The notes beneath the pieces were generated by a model, which was not told the DNA's origin, ran no database searches, and worked only from the letters and a program-made list of their open reading frames with translations. Both the position numbers and the translations under genes were made by a program. Shown one piece after another: positions 16,095 to 23,758 of a stretch of DNA of 64,000 nucleotides. Each line of letters starts with the position of its first letter. The first letter of the stretch is position 1. Origin of the DNA: Pseudoclavibacter sp. AY1H1 (GTDB lineage Bacteria > Actinomycetota > Actinomycetes > Actinomycetales > Microbacteriaceae); NCBI RefSeq assembly GCF_002931055.1, contig NZ_PSXX01000010.1:1-64000 (forward strand). The letters are read 5' to 3'.

Positions 16095-16562
16095 ATGACG
16101 GAGCAGCTCAAGACGCTGCCTTACTCGTGACAGGAGGAGGTTCGAGCGACGTGGGGTGACCTCACTGGGCAGCCGGTCGACGAATCCTTCAACCTCTTCC
16201 CGCCCGTCTACACCGACCACGGCGTGAACATTCGGATAGGTGAGAACGTGTTCATCAATCAGGGATGCCGGCTCAACGACATCGGCGGGATCGAGATCGG
16301 CGACGATGTGATGCTCGGCCCGAACGTGAGCCTCCTAACCTCGGGACATCCTGTTGATCCCGCCCGTCGGCGCACGGAGATCACATCCGCGCCGATTCGG
16401 ATCGGCAAGAACGTCTGGATCGGAGCTTCAGCGCTCATCATGCAGGGCGTTACGATCGGCGACGATGCTGCGGTCGCGGCCGGAGCAGTCGTCACGCACG
16501 ATGTGGCCGCGCGCACGGTCGTCGGCGGAGTCTCGGCGACCGTGATTAAGAGCCTCGACTAA
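16095..16562 (+). pseudogene. Sugar O-acetyltransferase (LacA/Maa family), 5'-degraded
   Basis: The frame encodes the left-handed beta-helix half of a maltose/galactoside O-acetyltransferase. GQPVDESFNLFPPVYTDHG, then NIRIGENVFINQGC and the hexapeptide repeats to VIKSLD follow the family closely, and the catalytic-type histidine is in TSGHPVDPARRR. An in-frame TGA at 16128-16130 separates a short piece from ATG 16095, and the usual N-terminal helical domain is absent. Translation from GTG 16224 would give a 112-residue core. Whether that core is active is doubtful; I treat the locus as a decaying gene. Confidence 0.7.
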
Positions 16563-16590
16563 CCCATGAGCGCGGATTGTTCTAGGCCCG

Positions 16591-16610
16591 CCGCAAACGA
16601 TCGCTTCCGG
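16591..16610. repeat. Island site B
   Basis: CCGCAAACGATCGCTTCCGG matches site A at 18 of 20 positions. It lies between the convergent stops of the acetyltransferase remnant (16562) and the HEPN-type gene (16690). Confidence 0.6.
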
Positions 16611-16689
16611 CTGATGCGCACGAATCACGGTTGGTGGTTCACCGGAACCGATCACCGATTATGAGCCTGCGGGGTGGCAATCGTGCGTG

Positions 16690-17727
16690 TCAGCGAGCGC
16701 CTAGGAATTTAGAGCCGAGCACGTGCTCAAGCACCTGGTTCATGAAGCGAACGGCCTCTTCCGCGTCGTCTTGTTCGATCCGCGTGTCGAGGCCGTGGAC
16801 GGCGGTGTGGCGTAGCTTGTTGAGCGCCATCGCTGCATCCGAAACTTCAGGAGAATCTGCTAGGCGATTCGCAACGGTGAGACCTCGACCGCCGCAGGCG
16901 GCCTCGATCGCGAGCCGGGCCGAGAGCACAGCCTCGCGGTATCGCCCATCGCGGAGGTGCGTTGCTGCGGTTCGTGCGTGTGCGGTGGCTGCTGTTTCTT
17001 CGTCCACAATTCTGAACGCGTCGCGGTAGGCGGTGTCTGTTGTCGGACCGATGATGTAACTGAGTTTGCTGTCGTCTTCGTACCGGATCACGTCGTACGT
17101 GTCGACAGTCGTGCCACCTGACACCAGCACATAGTCGCGGTGTCCATCCTTCTCGTAGAGGTTCGCGAGGAGCTGGTCACTTCCGGTGGCCTGTGGGCTG
17201 GTGAGGAAGGCGATCAGGTGGTCCTTGGTTTTGCCGTACATCTCGACCTTGCGTCCCGTCCCCTTCTCGCGGAGGCGGAGACCCGGCCCACCGTCCTCAT
17301 CGGAGTACTTCTCGATGAAGCACCACACAGAGGTCGGCGGGGAGACGACGGCCGCGGTCTGGATGCGCACCGTCACACCAAAGTTTTGATCGAACCAGAA
17401 GCACACCTCCTTCGAGTTCTGATCAACGATCGGAGCGGCGATAGCGATGTGCTCGTCGCGGCCGGCTGGCTTTGTCAGGCCATGCCCGTGGGAGTAGCAC
17501 TCTGCCATCAGTGTCGCGAGGGGAGTGATCTGGTGCATGAGTGGGTCGTCCGAGAGAACTCGAATGATTCGACGGGTGACCTTCTCCCTCAAGCGAAGGT
17601 CAGGTTTCCCGTCGGGGCGTTCAAACGACTCCACGTAGGCTCTGACCACACCCGTGCTCTGTGCACGCCACGCAGCGATCTTGACCGCATGCGACGCGCG
17701 ACGCGCCCGTGAGATCGACGGTGCCAT
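16690..17727 (-). CDS. Hypothetical protein with C-terminal HEPN-like domain
   Basis: A 345-residue protein. The C-terminal about 95 residues are helical and end in the motif RHTAVH (about residues 306-311), which fits the RX4H catalytic motif of HEPN ribonucleases; RYREAVLSARLAIEAACGG upstream fits the first HEPN helix. The N-terminal 240 residues are a mixed alpha/beta region with a repeated phrase (PDLRLREK and PGLRLREK) that I do not recognise. HEPN proteins often act as RNA-cutting effectors in toxin-antitoxin or phage-defence systems. GGGAGAACC precedes the ATG. It lies in the island next to a possible nuclease gene and is lower in GC than the flanks. The HEPN call is moderate and the function is inferred. 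Confidence 0.6.
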   Translation of the reverse strand: MAPSISRARRASHAVKIAAWRAQSTGVVRAYVESFERPDGKPDLRLREKVTRRIIRVLSDDPLMHQITPLATLMAECYSHGHGLTKPAGRDEHIAIAAPIVDQNSKEVCFWFDQNFGVTVRIQTAAVVSPPTSVWCFIEKYSDEDGGPGLRLREKGTGRKVEMYGKTKDHLIAFLTSPQATGSDQLLANLYEKDGHRDYVLVSGGTTVDTYDVIRYEDDSKLSYIIGPTTDTAYRDAFRIVDEETAATAHARTAATHLRDGRYREAVLSARLAIEAACGGRGLTVANRLADSPEVSDAAMALNKLRHTAVHGLDTRIEQDDAEEAVRFMNQVLEHVLGSKFLGAR

Positions 17728-18026
17728 GGTTCTCCCTCATTTGCAATTTCTTCGGCTTGGATGCTCAGGTCAGGTGCCCGCGCACATGTTCAAGCAGTGC
17801 CAGCTCGGCGTCCCGTGGCCAGTATCCGGCAAGCTGAGAAAAGCGGGTTGCGCTCTCCCCGGTACAGACGGAACGAGCCGGTACACCTGCCAAGCGATAT
17901 CAGCAGCGGCCTCGAAGTCGGTCACGGCCGCACTCTAGTTCGGGGCAGGCCAACCGCGCTGCGGAGGAACCAACTAAAGGGCAGTGCGTCTCACCGGCCA
18001 GAGGCCGGACGGCCGTAACCGCTGGT

Positions 18027-19424
18027 TTACGGACGGCCTCGGTAGTGCGAGACGATCTCCGTCGTGCTCGACACGAGGTGACCGGCGGGGGAGACCTGCT
18101 TGCGTAACCCGTCCTCTTCGAAGACGTGTGCGGCTCCTGGGAATGCCTCGAAGGGAAGCGGATTGAGCGCATTCGGATTGTGGAAGACGGTGAAGCCGTC
18201 GGTCCAGTCTTCCTCATAACCGGGAGTCACCATCTGCGAAAAGACTTCTTCAACACCCGTGTTGTCTTTCGAGAAGCGTCGCCCTTCGTGCTTCACGGCC
18301 ACACTCGGATCACCCATGCCTGCCGCGATCCCCAATCGGTTGAACTTGGTCAGTGTTCCAGCCGCGTTGAATGCGACAGCGCTGACGTGCTCCGAGTCGG
18401 GCAGCTTGAAGAAGCCCGAAGGGAACTCCTTCGTACCCCACTTGATTTGAGCAACCGGCACTTCAACCCTCTGTATCTTGCCCTTGCTCTCCACGTCTTC
18501 GATGCGCACGCCGTACAGGTATTCGTAGAGGGCCGATTGGGTCCAAGTCATAGAGAGAGGATGGTGGAAGTCCTGGATCGCGATGACGAACGGGATAGTC
18601 AGATCCAAGCCCTCGCGGGTCCAGTACCCCTTATCGTTCAACTTCTCCCACAGTCGCCCCGAGAACCGAGTCGGCAGGTAGTTGTGCACGTACTCGAAGA
18701 TGTCTTCCTCGGTCGTGGGGGGCGGCACCACCTGATTGGCAGGCGGAGGGTTCGAGGTGGTTGCTTCCACATAGAAATCGCCAACGATGCCTCGTGCCAA
18801 GAAGTCAGGCGCAGGCTTGGGCTGCTCTACGCGGTGGCCCGCCTCTCTCAGCACGGCCCACAAATAGAGTTCCCAGACCCGCGCATCGAAGCCGGTCGTC
18901 TGAAACTGCTCGATGTAGGAGCCGTCCTGGTTCTCGTACCAGCGCATAGCGACCTCGATCAGCCGCTTTGCCGCGATGGCACTCGGGCTGTCGCGAAGGT
19001 ACTTAAAACGTTCGTGCAACTTGTTCTCATTCGCCACCTTCGCGAAGAAGTCCAGTGAAGGCTTCTCGTCGCCCTTTGCTCGCTCGTTGTCGTAGTCGTT
19101 GTGAACACGAGCCATGCTCGCCGCAGTCCGTTCTACGGCCTCACGGATGCTCGTGTGGTCTTGGAGGATGTTCACGCCGCGATACCGCCCAGCGAGGTCC
19201 GGAGCCAGGATGGCGCTGTGTAAGTCCATGTCGGTGAGGTCCAGAAAGATCGTCCCGAAGACCCGTGCGGGCTCGATCTCCAGCCACTCAACTTCTTTGA
19301 TCGGCGGCAACCCTCCAGGTCCGCGCGCCCAAACCACATGAGCTTTGAACCGCTGCTCGGACACGGCTCGAATCTCGTCGGGCTCTACTTCTTTGTTCCC
19401 CACCGGGACCCCCTTGTTGGTCAC
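18027..19424 (-). CDS. Hypothetical protein with PD-(D/E)XK-like nuclease motif
   Basis: A 465-residue soluble protein. Residues about 178-225 read FDARVWELYLWAVLREAG, then PAPDFLARG and DFYVEATTSNP. This is the spacing of a PD-(D/E)XK nuclease core: Glu185 in the first helix, Asp207 in PDF, and Glu220 in an E-A-T strand, with threonine in place of the usual lysine. The other regions are unassigned. GTG 19424 is taken as start; GTG 19403, preceded by AAGGGGG, is an alternative. It lies 299 bases upstream of the HEPN-type gene on the same strand, a gap in which I see no gene or clear signal. Nuclease activity and a defence role are inference. Confidence 0.55.
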   Translation of the reverse strand: MTNKGVPVGNKEVEPDEIRAVSEQRFKAHVVWARGPGGLPPIKEVEWLEIEPARVFGTIFLDLTDMDLHSAILAPDLAGRYRGVNILQDHTSIREAVERTAASMARVHNDYDNERAKGDEKPSLDFFAKVANENKLHERFKYLRDSPSAIAAKRLIEVAMRWYENQDGSYIEQFQTTGFDARVWELYLWAVLREAGHRVEQPKPAPDFLARGIVGDFYVEATTSNPPPANQVVPPPTTEEDIFEYVHNYLPTRFSGRLWEKLNDKGYWTREGLDLTIPFVIAIQDFHHPLSMTWTQSALYEYLYGVRIEDVESKGKIQRVEVPVAQIKWGTKEFPSGFFKLPDSEHVSAVAFNAAGTLTKFNRLGIAAGMGDPSVAVKHEGRRFSKDNTGVEEVFSQMVTPGYEEDWTDGFTVFHNPNALNPLPFEAFPGAAHVFEEDGLRKQVSPAGHLVSSTTEIVSHYRGRP

Positions 19425-19486
19425 CTCAGGCTAGCGGTGGGTTGGGCCACCTGTTGGTCGTGCCCCGTACTTCGTCCTGTGCCTGT

Positions 19487-19506
19487 TCCAAAACGATCGA
19501 TTCTGG
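19487..19506. repeat. Island site C
   Basis: TCCAAAACGATCGATTCTGG shares the AAACGATCG core and, with site E read on the other strand, the 16-base string AAACGATCGATTCTGG. It lies in the divergent gap between the PD-(D/E)XK-like gene (start 19424) and the second HEPN gene (start 19527). Confidence 0.6.
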
Positions 19507-19526
19507 CAGCCCGGCAGCATGCGGGC

Positions 19527-20081
19527 ATGCCTTCCACCGCTCGGACTCGACTCGACATCGTTCTCGCAGACGTCGACGCGCACATCGCTCACGCTCGCTC
19601 ATTTGCGGCCGGCAGACGGGGAGCCCCCGCGGCGGTTGCGGGCGTGAAGAGGCCGGGGCGTCCGTTCACGCGAGCAGCGACGGTGCTGCTCGCTGGCGCT
19701 ATGGAGGGCTATGTTGAGGCGGTTGCTCTTGAGACCGCAGGAGCTATGTCCTTCTCGCCCCAGCAGCTGTCGGACTTCAAGCGTCAGGTCGACATGAGCC
19801 ATGGCGTCACGGTCCGCCATTTGCATCAAATCACGGCGGTCATTGGCCTACCATTTGTGGCCGATGAAATCGGATGGAACGGTCTTTCACAGGGAGGCGT
19901 CCGCCAGCTTTTGGTCGATCTATCGTCTCGTCGAAACAAGATTGCTCACGGCGCGGCCCCAGACGAAGCTCGGGTAAGTGACGTTGAAAGATGGCGCAAA
20001 CTGTGTGTTCGATTCGCGGATGAGTTAGACAAGAAGTGCGCCGCCGCGGTTCAGGTGAAGACCGGGGCTCTACCGTGGTGA
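19527..20081 (+). CDS. HEPN domain protein (RiboL-PSP / MAE_28990-like)
   Basis: A 184-residue, mostly helical protein resembling the RiboL-PSP-HEPN and MAE_28990/MAE_18760 families. The catalytic-type motif is RRNKIAHG with RX4H at about residues 136-141, preceded by LLVDLSS; an earlier helix, AATVLLAGAMEGYVEAVALE, has the family look. Such HEPN proteins are predicted RNases in stress or defence loci. The ATG at 19527 has no ribosome site, so translation may be leaderless. Site C ends 20 bases upstream and could be part of its promoter. It ends five bases before the stop of the repeat protein on the other strand. No MNT-type antitoxin lies beside it. Confidence 0.7.
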   Translation: MPSTARTRLDIVLADVDAHIAHARSFAAGRRGAPAAVAGVKRPGRPFTRAATVLLAGAMEGYVEAVALETAGAMSFSPQQLSDFKRQVDMSHGVTVRHLHQITAVIGLPFVADEIGWNGLSQGGVRQLLVDLSSRRNKIAHGAAPDEARVSDVERWRKLCVRFADELDKKCAAAVQVKTGALPW

Positions 20082-20086
20082 GCTGA

Positions 20087-20506
20087 CTAGTTCAATCCAT
20101 GAGCTCGAGCGATGATGTCAGCTTCGGCGCTGTAGCCGCGGGCGCGTAGCTCTCGCACGAAAACATCCATCGGCGGGGTGGATGCCATGTAGGGGTGCCC
20201 GCACGGGCCGTCATAGAGCCCACCTCCAGGTCCGTCATAGAGGCCCCCACCCGGCGAGGTGTCGAGGCCACCCCCGTTGTAGGTGTCGAGGCCACCCCCG
20301 TTGTATGTGTCGAGACCGCCCCCGTTGTACGTGTCAAGACCGCCCCCGTTGTACGTGTCAAGACCGCCCCCGTTGTACGTGTCAAGGCCACCCCCGTTGT
20401 ACATATCGGCACCGCCGCCGTTGTAGGGGTCAAGGCCACCCCCTGGTCCTCCATAGAGGCCCCCGCCGGGCCCGTTGTAGCGGTCTCTAGGCCATTTCTT
20501 CGCCAT
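20087..20506 (-). CDS. Glycine-rich octapeptide-repeat protein
   Basis: A 139-residue protein made of a short basic head (MAKKWPRDRYNGPGGGLY), seven YNGGG units of the form TYNGGGLD, flanking GPGGGLY units, and a conserved-looking tail, PYMASTPPMDVFVRELRARG, that ends in a helix. Small proteins with GPGGGLYTGPGGG repeats and a similar tail are known as uncharacterised accessory genes in many bacteria; their role is not known to me. The repeat is also visible in DNA as a 24-bp unit at about 20258-20445. The ATG at 20506 has AGAGGA upstream. It is convergent with the HEPN gene and may form a unit with it. Confidence 0.7.
   Translation of the reverse strand: MAKKWPRDRYNGPGGGLYGGPGGGLDPYNGGGADMYNGGGLDTYNGGGLDTYNGGGLDTYNGGGLDTYNGGGLDTYNGGGLDTSPGGGLYDGPGGGLYDGPCGHPYMASTPPMDVFVRELRARGYSAEADIIARAHGLN
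20258..20445. repeat. 24-bp coding tandem repeat
   Basis: About seven copies of a 24-bp unit (for example gtgtcaagaccgcccccgtt plus gtac), each encoding one octapeptide of the glycine-rich protein. Neighbouring units differ by one to four bases, so copy number has probably changed recently by slippage or unequal exchange. Confidence 0.85.
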
Positions 20507-20677
20507 GGTCTTTCCTCTCAAGCCGGAGTGATGCAGCTGGTAAGGGCCAGCGCGCTCGTTGTACCACATAGAAGCACATCGCCGTCGGGGACCACAGGAC
20601 CTGCACACCAATGAGTGCGGAACAGTTTGCTGAGCACTGTTAGTTGCACGGCTCTTCTAGCATCTCGCGTGGCTGCG

Positions 20678-20697
20678 CCCGAAACGATTGGGTTCGG
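20678..20697. repeat. Island site D
   Basis: CCCGAAACGATTGGGTTCGG is a weaker relative of site A (AAACGAT core, TTCGG end). It lies between the repeat-protein gene (start 20506) and the stop of the beta-sandwich protein gene (20739). Confidence 0.45.
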
Positions 20698-20738
20698 CGC
20701 GTCTCTGGCTCCACGTCGACTACAGGACCACGCGGAAA

Positions 20739-21518
20739 TTAAGCAGCGTTCGCGATGACCCGGAACGTGACGTAGGCCGACTCAGCGTAACCAGGAAGAA
20801 ACTCGCCGGTTGCTTCTTCGGAAGCGATAGGGAGACCGGAGCCGGACACCAACTCGTACGTCGCCAGGGGCAGCCCTTCCGGGTGTCGGTTGCTTTCGAG
20901 TTGCGCCGAGTCGGGCACAACGGTCAAGGTGAAGTCGTCCCGCGACCAGAACTCCGCTCCGTCCCAGATCCGCGCTGGGAACGTTTGGTCGGAGGACAGA
21001 GTTGCCATCACGCCGATGCGATGGGCTGTGCAGTCTGGCAGGTTGAAGTTCAAGACGACATCCTTGGCGACCTGATCGGCGGGACCGTCGAGACTCAGGT
21101 AAGCGCGCACAAAGTACTCTGCACCTGGCTCGATCTCCATTTCGTCGTACCAGACCTGCTCCCCCGAGCTCATGGCAGGTCTGATCCCAACCCAATTGCG
21201 CTCATCACCCAGACCTTCGTTCTCGTAGGTGGAATTGAACGTCAAAGAGTCGGGGTAGGCAGTGTCTGTGAAGATGGCCCGTTCGGGACCCCAGCCGACA
21301 GGCAGATCCGTTTCGGAACTGGGCCCGCAGAGGTCCTGCCCATCGACTTTAGCTTCGGCTACTGGCTCAGCGCTGCCGGCTGTGCCGTTCACTCGAGTGC
21401 TGTCACCGTTAGCTGACAAGGTCGCGATCAGCGCAGCGACACCTAGGACAGCAGTCACGATGACGCCAGTGCGAGTCCAGTGTGGAGCGCCCGAGCCCCA
21501 GCGAGAGTTTGTCTCCAT
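20739..21518 (-). CDS. Membrane-anchored surface beta-sandwich protein, function unknown
   Basis: A 259-residue protein with an N-terminal membrane segment (TGVIVTAVLGVAALIATLSA, about residues 17-36) and an extracellular region. The phrases GPERAIFT, YPDSLTFNS, GDERNWVGIR and EMEIEPGAEYFVRAYLSLDG follow a family of actinobacterial hypothetical proteins with a DUF11-like beta-sandwich, where the same blocks recur. Role unknown; surface display is likely. The ATG at 21518 lacks a ribosome site. It sits between island sites D and E like a separate module. Confidence 0.6.
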   Translation of the reverse strand: METNSRWGSGAPHWTRTGVIVTAVLGVAALIATLSANGDSTRVNGTAGSAEPVAEAKVDGQDLCGPSSETDLPVGWGPERAIFTDTAYPDSLTFNSTYENEGLGDERNWVGIRPAMSSGEQVWYDEMEIEPGAEYFVRAYLSLDGPADQVAKDVVLNFNLPDCTAHRIGVMATLSSDQTFPARIWDGAEFWSRDDFTLTVVPDSAQLESNRHPEGLPLATYELVSGSGLPIASEEATGEFLPGYAESAYVTFRVIANAA

Positions 21519-21712
21519 GAGGGAAGTATGCCTGGTGTGGCGCAACAGCGTGGTGGTTGAGTGCAACGCAATGCCCAATTCGAGGACACGTGGCGCACGT
21601 GCCCGAAATCCGATGCAAGCGCCCGTTCGTTTGGCAGGCGATATCACTCACCGTTGAAGACACGAGATCTACTGTCGCGTTCCACGCTCCGCCCGTGTCG
21701 AGGAATTATGCG

Positions 21713-21733
21713 CCAGAATCGATCGTTTGTAGG
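21713..21733. repeat. Island site E
   Basis: On the minus strand this reads CCTACAAACGATCGATTCTG plus G, sharing AAACGATCGATTCTGG with site C. The 421-base gap 21519-21939 in which it lies shows no gene that I can support. Confidence 0.6.
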
Positions 21734-21939
21734 GGAGAGGTTGAGTCGGACGCCGTCATCGTCGACACGCCGCGTCGGGGTCGCCCGAAACTGTGCACCG
21801 AAACTCATGCTGCCCGCAACCTGCTAGCCAACATTTTTGGGTCGCTGGGTCCGATTGCTGTGAATCACGGTGGTAGGTGTCATGGTTTCAGCGCCGTTTA
21901 GCGTCCGATGAGTAGGGCCTCCCGCGTGGCGTCAACGGA

Positions 21940-22020
21940 TTAGGGGGCGAGCGCGTCCCTTCGGACGGGTCGGTATTCGTCGGCGAACCCGATGCGGCTG
22001 TATAGCGGGCGGTAGCGCGC
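21940..22020 (-). pseudogene. GNAT acetyltransferase, C-terminal fragment
   Basis: The minus strand reads RYRPLYSRIGFADEYRPVRR and DALAP then TAA (21940-21942). The phrase LYSRIGFADEYRPVRRD is the C-terminal end of a GNAT acetyltransferase. Nothing upstream in frame continues it; the next sequence is the end of another GNAT gene. It looks like the tail of a lost paralogue. Confidence 0.6.
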
Positions 22021-22078
22021 AGGCGTTTCTCGATGCCGGGCGTTCGAGCATCCGCGAGATGCTCGGCGTTACGGATCT

Positions 22079-22561
22079 TCATAGACGGCGGCTGAGAGAG
22101 ACCGGGCCACCGCCAACGAAGCCCATCGCGCGGTACATCGGTTCGGCCGTAGAGCTTACGTGCAGCTCTACGACGCCGGCATCGCGTTTCTTGAATCAGC
22201 AGAGGAGTTCGGTGACAGCAGCCCGCGCCAATCCGCGCCGGCGCATTTCAGGATCGGTCGCTACCCACTCAACATATCCGGCAGATGTCCCACGGCGACG
22301 AGGGATTGGAAAGGTCGTTTGAACGCGGCCGACCGCCACAGCGGCGACGTCGCCCGAGTTCGAGGGGCGGTCGACAACGAACGCCATAACGTCGCCTCCG
22401 AGACGTTCCGAGAGGTTCGACTCCGCCGCGCGCATGCACTCAGGATCGACTGGCGGTCGGACAGCGGCATATTCCTCGGCCATGTCGGCATACATGCCGT
22501 TTACGAGCCGAATGATGCCGGGGACGTCTTGGTTCCTGGCGATACGGGCGATGGAAGTCAC
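22079..22561 (-). pseudogene. GNAT acetyltransferase interrupted by one in-frame TGA
   Basis: From GTG 22561 the frame encodes a GNAT protein with the motif A block EWVATDPEMRRRGLARAAV (about residues 93-111). It meets TGA at 22196-22198 and then continues in frame as the expected C-terminus, EPMYRAMGFVGGGPVSLSRR, to the stop at 22079-22081. Total length would be 160 residues. A CGA-to-TGA change would explain the stop. The product up to the stop would lack the C-terminal strand of the GNAT fold and is probably inactive. Confidence 0.7.
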
Positions 22562-22735
22562 GGGACAAACGGTACTTTTGTGAATCACAGCCGCAAATGT
22601 CGCCGTGATCACGGCGATGTATGTCCTGTCTCATGCGTGAGTCAATTCGCCTCGTGGCGGCGCAGTGACGCCGATCTCTGTCATCGACCTTGGGGAGTGG
22701 TGGTTGTCCCCGCCATCACCGATTGATCCTTCGAT

Positions 22736-23269
22736 CTACTCGGTGGTCGTTCTGTCGCGACGGAATAGGCGCCAGACCCTTGCGCCGACGAGCAGGAAGA
22801 TGGCGATGATGACGATGGGCACGACGAGCCATTCCCATCCCCCCGACCACCCAATGCCGAAGCCCTGATCATTCGAGAACGCGTTGACGGGCACGAAGAA
22901 GAAGGTTGCCTCCGCCTTCATCGGTGCAACGCTATCCACCACTGCCAGCATGCCCCCGGCGAACGAGAGGAACACGACCCAGTACGTGCCGAGCGCTGCC
23001 GCGGCAGTCAACGTGCCGATTGACCAGAGCGGCCGCATCCATCCTCCCTCGCCATAGCGTGCTGCAAGTGTTCGCGGGGCACCCAGGTCGGCAATTACCG
23101 CTTGCACCGGCCGCCCATCCGTGTCAATCTCGTCGCGCAGCGTTCTCAGGATGCGCCTACGCTCGGAGGCAGAGACGACTCCCTCGAGGTGCCAGTCCAG
23201 ACGAAGCAAGTACATGGATGCGCGCATGGATGTCGAATGTTTGGCTTGAGTGAAGTGTGACATGCTCAT
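22736..23269 (-). CDS. HAAS-domain membrane protein, partner of the PadR regulator
   Basis: A 177-residue protein with an N-terminal soluble helical segment (YLLRLDWHLEGVVSASERRR, then ILRTLRDEI) matching the HAAS / DUF1700-like domain, and two to three membrane helices (TLTAAAALGTYWVVFLSFAG; LVVPIVIIAIFLLVGARVW). Genes of this type usually follow a PadR regulator and are thought to form a small membrane stress module. Its ATG overlaps the PadR stop by the bases ATGA. The frame is less GC-rich than the flanking chromosome. Confidence 0.7.
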   Translation of the reverse strand: MSMSHFTQAKHSTSMRASMYLLRLDWHLEGVVSASERRRILRTLRDEIDTDGRPVQAVIADLGAPRTLAARYGEGGWMRPLWSIGTLTAAAALGTYWVVFLSFAGGMLAVVDSVAPMKAEATFFFVPVNAFSNDQGFGIGWSGGWEWLVVPIVIIAIFLLVGARVWRLFRRDRTTTE

Positions 23270-23607
23270 TCCTTTTCGAGTTCGATGGCTTCGGACACGG
23301 CCGTAGCAGTTTGCTCCCACTGATGTCGGGCGACCGCGAGTGCAATTGCGCCTGCATCCGTCAGCGCGAAGTACTTACGAGGCGGGCCACTCGGCGACGA
23401 CCTGGAGAACGTCGTGACGAGAGAGTCCCGTTCGAGCCGGTTCAGGACGGGATATACCAACCCCGTACTGACTTCGAGGTCGAGCGCCGTCAAGCGCTCG
23501 ACCAACTCATACCCGTAGGACTCCTCCTGCTGAATAAGTTGCAGAACTACCAACGGGAGCACTGCGCGCGTCAGTTGCGCATCCTGTCGAGCTTGTATAC
23601 GAGACAC
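23266..23607 (-). CDS. PadR family transcriptional regulator
   Basis: A 113-residue PadR regulator from GTG 23607. The family pattern is LVVLQLIQQEESYGYELVER in the first helices, then GLVYPVLNRLERDSLVTTF and PPRKYFALTDAGAIAL at the wing. PadR proteins are small winged-helix repressors that respond to phenolics, drugs or stress. The start has no ribosome site and may be leaderless. It is the first gene of a two-gene operon with the HAAS membrane protein, the usual pairing. Confidence 0.85.
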   Translation of the reverse strand: MSRIQARQDAQLTRAVLPLVVLQLIQQEESYGYELVERLTALDLEVSTGLVYPVLNRLERDSLVTTFSRSSPSGPPRKYFALTDAGAIALAVARHQWEQTATAVSEAIELEKE

Positions 23608-23638
23608 GCTAGTAGTGAAGCATGAATAGCGAGAGCCT

Positions 23639-23749
23639 GGCAAGCTGATTCTCGAATGCGGCCACACCGTGCAGGAAATTGCCGACACGTTCGGGGTGTC
23701 CCGGCCCACGATCTATCGGCACTTGGCCGAGCACGTCGAGCGGGCCTGA
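23639..23749 (+). pseudogene. Serine recombinase C-terminal helix-turn-helix fragment
   Basis: The frame reads GKLILECGHTVQEIADTFGV and SRPTIYRHLAEHVERA then TGA (23747-23749). This is the C-terminal HTH_7-type DNA-binding domain of a resolvase/invertase. The catalytic domain is absent upstream. It is one of two adjacent recombinase wrecks at the right border of the island. Confidence 0.6.
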
Positions 23750-23758
23750 CAAGGGATC

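Noticed and set aside
16690-20081. Classical HEPN-MNT toxin-antitoxin pair
   Set aside because: No minimal nucleotidyltransferase (GSxARGxAxxxSDxD motif) is encoded next to either HEPN gene.
20258-20445. CRISPR-like short repeats of 24 bp
   Set aside because: The units are directly adjacent without spacers and are in frame in a protein gene; no cas genes are near.
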